Made by a program: the position numbers and the translations under genes. Below are positions 63,428 through 64,000 of a stretch of 64,000 nt of DNA, piece after piece (position 1 is the stretch's first letter; each line of letters begins with the position of its first letter). The notes beneath the pieces were generated by a model. That model saw only the letters and a program-made list of their open reading frames with translations, was not told the origin of the DNA and ran no database searches. This DNA comes from Paulinella micropora (taxonomy: Eukaryota; Cercozoa; Imbricatea; Euglyphida): assembly GCA_009731375.1 (NCBI GenBank), contig BJOX01000080.1:361769-425768 (forward strand). The letters are read 5' to 3'.

Positions 63428-63814
63428 TTGGAAAAAAAAAAAGAAAAAAAAAAGAAAAAAAAAAAAAAAACTTTATCCAAACGATTGCCTAGCTATCTTG
63501 TTCATATTATCATGCGCACCGTCCCCACATCTCTCTTCTCAAACATCATCAACCAGATCGATCATCACATGCACGACACATTCTTGCATGTCTTTGGTGT
63601 AGATGCAGGTGCCTTTCACTCGCTCCCTGATGACGTGCAGAACTCAGTTCGTGCTCAAGCCTGCCTGCCTGTACACTCATGTGGCTTCGGATTGTCTGAT
63701 GTTAAGGCTCTTGCTCCCATCGCGTACGCTGCATCACTTGCAGACGCTGCACCCAGAATCTGGGCCGCGCTCGAGATAGTGAATCCTAGCTATGCTGAGC
63801 ATAGTGTTGTATAA
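63428..63814 (+). pseudogene. Possible retrotransposon-derived ORF fragment
   Basis: After an A-rich tract (63,430-63,470) a frame encodes about 100 residues with CGFGLSDVKALAPIAYAASL. This resembles the stretch downstream of reverse transcriptase in some non-LTR retrotransposon proteins (a 'GGLGLR....AP.AY.AS' pattern). Stop at 63,812. Without a visible RT core the call is tentative. Confidence 0.35.
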
Positions 63815-64000
63815 ATGAAGGGAAAGAGAGAGAGGTAAGGTCATCGCAAAGGGGAAGAAGAGTGCTGATGGGGATGGAGAGGTTGATGCCGCTCAGGTGC
63901 TTTGTTACTGGTGGTCATTCGCCTGAGCGCGCAGTCGATCCAGAGTAGGAAGGACTTCTAAGAAGAGAGGGAGAGAGTTAATATGATACTTATCATCAGC
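63815..64000. other. Right edge, no feature recognised
   Basis: Purine-rich sequence without a supported gene. Confidence 0.5.

Noticed and set aside
1-64000. tRNA or rRNA genes
   Set aside because: None recognised by eye. A covariance-model scan would decide.

Overview
This window comes from a nuclear genome of a eukaryote, most likely a protist or alga. It has host exons separated by introns of about 50 nt, dense simple-sequence repeats, and copia, DIRS-like and CACTA transposons. The species cannot be named from the sequence. Seven runs of exactly ten Ns look like assembly gaps of unknown size, so some junctions and distances are provisional.

Left arm (1-20,012): microsatellites; two diverged copies of a noncoding repeat of about 1.2 kb; a copia relic with an internal segment inverted; a DIRS-like retroelement (tyrosine recombinase, reverse transcriptase/RNase H, gag-like part) on the minus strand between direct repeats; the 3' end and LTR of a second copia element; and a third, decayed copia relic on the minus strand.

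Centre (20,013-53,800): a nest of three elements. A copia retrotransposon (LTRs of about 205 bp, candidate 5-bp duplication CTCGT) was hit twice. A 20.9-kb Polinton-like virus (PLV) sits at 24,328-45,273 with 146-bp terminal inverted repeats and the duplication AAAAC. A 4.1-kb CACTA DNA transposon sits at 47,878-51,985 with the duplication CCC. In both cases, removing the insert and one duplication copy rejoins the copia reading frame.

The PLV encodes a major capsid protein, a penton-like minor capsid protein, an adenain-like cysteine protease, an FtsK/HerA-type packaging ATPase and a retroviral-type integrase. It also has a family B DNA polymerase joined to an SF1 helicase, a class 3 lipase, a phage-like fibre with a C-terminal S74 chaperone, ExoX-C-like and DCL-like proteins, and several small proteins. 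An AT-rich motif like AATATAG/TATATAC lies just upstream of many start codons. Capsid, lipase, integrase and DCL-like genes are open. The polymerase-helicase has two in-frame stops, and the fibre, penton, protease, ATPase and at least three other genes have frameshifts. It is therefore probably a decaying endogenous virus, although some single-base indels could be sequencing errors.

Right arm (53,801-64,000): tetranucleotide (GATA) and trinucleotide (TAC) arrays, a duplicated 64-bp unit, and host genes on the minus strand. The clearest is a multi-exon NIPA-like magnesium transporter gene (about 61,019-63,060). Downstream of it are exons of one or more unrecognised genes. A possible non-LTR retrotransposon fragment lies near the right edge.
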